From SKVR01 sp964589855 (lineage in GTDB: Bacteria > Bacteroidota > Bacteroidia > Bacteroidales > UBA7960): DNA of 9,267 nucleotides. Both the position numbers and the translations under genes were made by a program. The notes beneath the pieces are model-generated. The model saw only the letters and a list, made by a program, of their open reading frames with translations. It did no database searches and was not told where the DNA came from. Of this stretch, positions 7,286-9,267 are shown piece after piece (positions within the stretch are counted from its first letter, which is position 1; every line of letters starts with the position of its first letter). The stretch lies in assembly GCA_964589855.1 (NCBI GenBank), contig CAZPVB010000155.1, positions 1 to 9,267 of the forward strand, written 5' to 3'.

Positions 7286-7326
7286 TGAAATGCTGGGTCG
7301 ATCTCTCTGCAGATAATGGCATTTCA
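7286..7326. repeat. 8-bp inverted repeat between convergent genes
   Basis: TGAAATGC (7286-7293) and GCATTTCA (7319-7326) are exact reverse complements with a 25-base loop, and two G-U pairs could extend the stem inward in RNA. The repeat starts five bases after the GH43 stop, in the 133-base gap between two convergent genes. A bidirectional terminator would be expected here, but neither side has a real T-run, so I call it only a repeat. The rest of the gap to 7414 shows no other signal. Confidence 0.35.
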
Positions 7327-7414
7327 AAATTCCGCGTTCTGATTGGGTAATGGATGCGAAAGCAGGATGTTTTGTTAACAGAGATTTCATCTATTGTAGG
7401 TTTGTTTTAACACA

Positions 7415-9267
7415 TCACCTCACCAAAATTTTTCGTACCACAGTTTTTTGCTCTTTATTGAAAATTTTAACCAGATATACACCCGCATCAGGAAGGAATG
7501 ATATGGTTTGATAGTTAGTATCTTGTAAATCTTTTGCGAAGAGTTGCTGTCCGGCAAGGTTTAAAACCTGAACTACTCCAGGAACAGGATTTTCTTGTTG
7601 TACCACAATTCCATTTTGATTGGAAAAAACCGTTATCTGATCTTCCGCTGATGCAACAACGGATGTTAAAAGACTGAGATGGATGTCATCCAGACGCACT
7701 TCCGGACGTGGTCCCGGATCGCCAGTTATATAATAGTACCTGAACAGGATCTGAAGGTATGGCATTTCGGTGGCGAGTTCAGGCGAGAAAGGGATTAGTT
7801 CTTCAAACATTGATTCCTCCTCCTCTTCATCACCAAAAAAATAAACAACTGGTTCGCCATCGATTATCCAATCGGTAAAAGGGTGATCAATATCTGAACG
7901 GTATTGCAGACGAATACCTACTTTACCGGTGTTAGAGGAGAGATTTTCGAGTGTAAATCCAAGGGCCAAGTTCTGATCTATAAAAGTAAATCCACTGGTA
8001 TTTAATGCCAGCAATAAGCCTCCCAGGTCACGTTCAGAACCTTCGTTCAACATAGATATGCCATCGTTTCCCAACCCGCTGATGCGGGTACCCCGGGTAA
8101 GGGAATAAGGGAAACCAATCTGATCCTGATCATCCTGGTGGTATTGATCATGTGGAACGTGATAAGCACACAGGAGGGGGGCATCGATACCAGGATCTGT
8201 TTCCTGAGACTGAAGAAATATCATGTGAGCGGGATAAGTGTATTCAGGTGCTCCGGAATCCCATGTGTCCAGTATACTTTCAGGAGGCGATGCAACTTCC
8301 AGTGCCTTCGGATATACTAATATCCTGAAAGAGGTGGTGACAAGATCATTGTAACCATCGTCTGCGCTCAGGGTAATGGCAGATTCTCCGCGTCTAAGAG
8401 ATTTCAGGATGAGCAGATTATCATCGATCCGGGCAGAAACAATCTCAGGTTGCGAGGACACAACATCTATACTGAGCTCATCCTGCTCCGGGTCAGAAAA
8501 AATATCCGAGATATCCAATACCAGGTCATTGGATTGTTCAATGGTCTGTTGAAGTTCAAGGGTATTTTGCACTACAGGAGGTTCATTGGGAGGTAGTTCA
8601 AAAACAGCAGTAAGGGTAATATCGGAAGCAGGCATGGTATAGGTAAATTCTGGTTGGTTGCTTACAATTGCCTCGTTACGTAACCAATGGATAAAAATAT
8701 AATCACCGGTGGGTTGTGCTGAAACCATTACCTCTTCCCCTTCAGTAAAAGTACCCTCCCCGGAAACAGTTCCGCCTTCCTCCGGGATAGATTCCAGTGA
8801 AAGAATAAATAACGGTATCTCTACCTCAACTGTCACGTTATAATCAGCTGTGGAACCATCTTCGGCAGTAACTGTATACACCACCTCACTGCTAAAATCC
8901 TGTGCAACCCCAGACTCTGGAGAAACAGAAATGCCTGTATGGTCGATGGTTGGAATAAGGGCGGTGATATCGGTTTCAGGTGGCACCAGCAGGTCGATGG
9001 TTTTTTCCTGTTCATTAATCACTCCCTCAACTACCGGATCAAAGTTTTCAAACCGGAATGATTCGATCTCTTTTGTAGTGGCTGGCTGATATTTGGCCAG
9101 TGCCAGGTAACCCGTTTGGTCGAAAAAAACATCAGAATATACAAACCCGTCTTCGGTAGTACCACCCATATTTAACCAGGAGTCTGTTTCTGCATAGGCC
9201 ACCCTCACCTCATCTTCGCTCAAATCATCAATTGAGTTATCATATGGAACTCCAACGCTGATATCCG
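7415..9267 (-). CDS. Large secreted mosaic protein with T9SS type A sorting domain (5' end outside window)
   Basis: The reading frame is open to the right edge, so the N-terminus and any signal peptide are missing; about 616 C-terminal residues are visible. The in-frame TTG at 9221-9223 is not a credible start, because open coding sequence continues upstream of it. Modules, N- to C-terminal: the end of a beta-rich domain (to about 9075); an Ig-like module resembling DUF5018 (about 9067-8822, with DFSSEVVYTVTAEDGSTADY); a divergent InlB B-repeat-like module (about 8806-8600, with GGTVSGEGTFTEGEEV and MPASDITLTAVFE); a cadherin-like module (about 8575-8294, with DISDIFSDPEQDELSIDV); a lectin-like jelly-roll region (about 8290-7660) with an acidic DEEEEES stretch and ending near PEVRLDDIHL; and a T9SS type A sorting domain (7651-7418, with GVVQVLNLAGQQL, DAGVYLVKI and VVRKILVR). 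It should cross the outer membrane by the T9SS and be released or surface-anchored. No enzymatic domain is visible in this part; the function is probably adhesion or substrate binding. Confidence 0.85.
   Translation of the reverse strand, partial: DISVGVPYDNSIDDLSEDEVRVAYAETDSWLNMGGTTEDGFVYSDVFFDQTGYLALAKYQPATTKEIESFRFENFDPVVEGVINEQEKTIDLLVPPETDITALIPTIDHTGISVSPESGVAQDFSSEVVYTVTAEDGSTADYNVTVEVEIPLFILSLESIPEEGGTVSGEGTFTEGEEVMVSAQPTGDYIFIHWLRNEAIVSNQPEFTYTMPASDITLTAVFELPPNEPPVVQNTLELQQTIEQSNDLVLDISDIFSDPEQDELSIDVVSSQPEIVSARIDDNLLILKSLRRGESAITLSADDGYNDLVTTSFRILVYPKALEVASPPESILDTWDSGAPEYTYPAHMIFLQSQETDPGIDAPLLCAYHVPHDQYHQDDQDQIGFPYSLTRGTRISGLGNDGISMLNEGSERDLGGLLLALNTSGFTFIDQNLALGFTLENLSSNTGKVGIRLQYRSDIDHPFTDWIIDGEPVVYFFGDEEEEESMFEELIPFSPELATEMPYLQILFRYYYITGDPGPRPEVRLDDIHLSLLTSVVASAEDQITVFSNQNGIVVQQENPVPGVVQVLNLAGQQLFAKDLQDTNYQTISFLPDAGVYLVKIFNKEQKTVVRKILVR

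Overview
The window looks like a chromosomal segment from a member of the Bacteroidota, probably an environmental or marine, polysaccharide-using species. The evidence is a large secreted protein ending in a type IX secretion (T9SS) type A sorting domain, TAnnTTTG-type promoter motifs upstream of two genes, no purine-rich Shine-Dalgarno sequence before any start codon, AT-rich intergenic DNA, and a secreted GH43 glycosidase carrying a discoidin-like (F5/8 type C) domain. I see no rRNA, tRNA, CRISPR array, insertion sequence or phage gene.

Layout, left to right. Bases 1-153 are a leader with no gene I can support; forward frames 1 and 2 are open from the edge but stop within 60 bases. Next is a two-gene tldD-tldE operon (154-1701 and 1728-3047) for a TldD/TldE metalloprotease pair. 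Its TldD carries a twin-arginine signal and its TldE does not. The gap at 3048-3363 holds a 10-bp inverted repeat, a strong intrinsic terminator (3125-3159) and a candidate promoter (3195-3230). It also holds a third copy of the terminator's 3' arm core, placed so that an alternative fold is possible. An MscS-family mechanosensitive channel follows (3364-5037), with a signal peptide and an extra periplasmic domain of about 150 residues.

After a short gap with a second candidate promoter comes a 230-residue PD-(D/E)XK-like protein (5162-5854). It contains five near-identical 21-bp repeats encoding a charged heptad coiled coil. Next is a secreted GH43 glycosidase with a C-terminal F5/8C domain (5950-7281). 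From the right edge, in convergent orientation, comes the 3' part of a large mosaic T9SS-secreted protein (7415 to beyond 9267), built from Ig-like, InlB-type and cadherin-like modules.

Apart from tldD-tldE, the genes do not form an obvious pathway. The region reads as a mixed housekeeping and cell-envelope neighbourhood. The GH43 gene has no SusC/SusD, regulator or other glycosidase beside it in the window. I do not see a clear new defence or mobile system. The points most worth a second look are the split export signals of TldD and TldE, the repeat-built nuclease-like protein, the structured tldE-mscS intergenic region and the extra domain on the channel.
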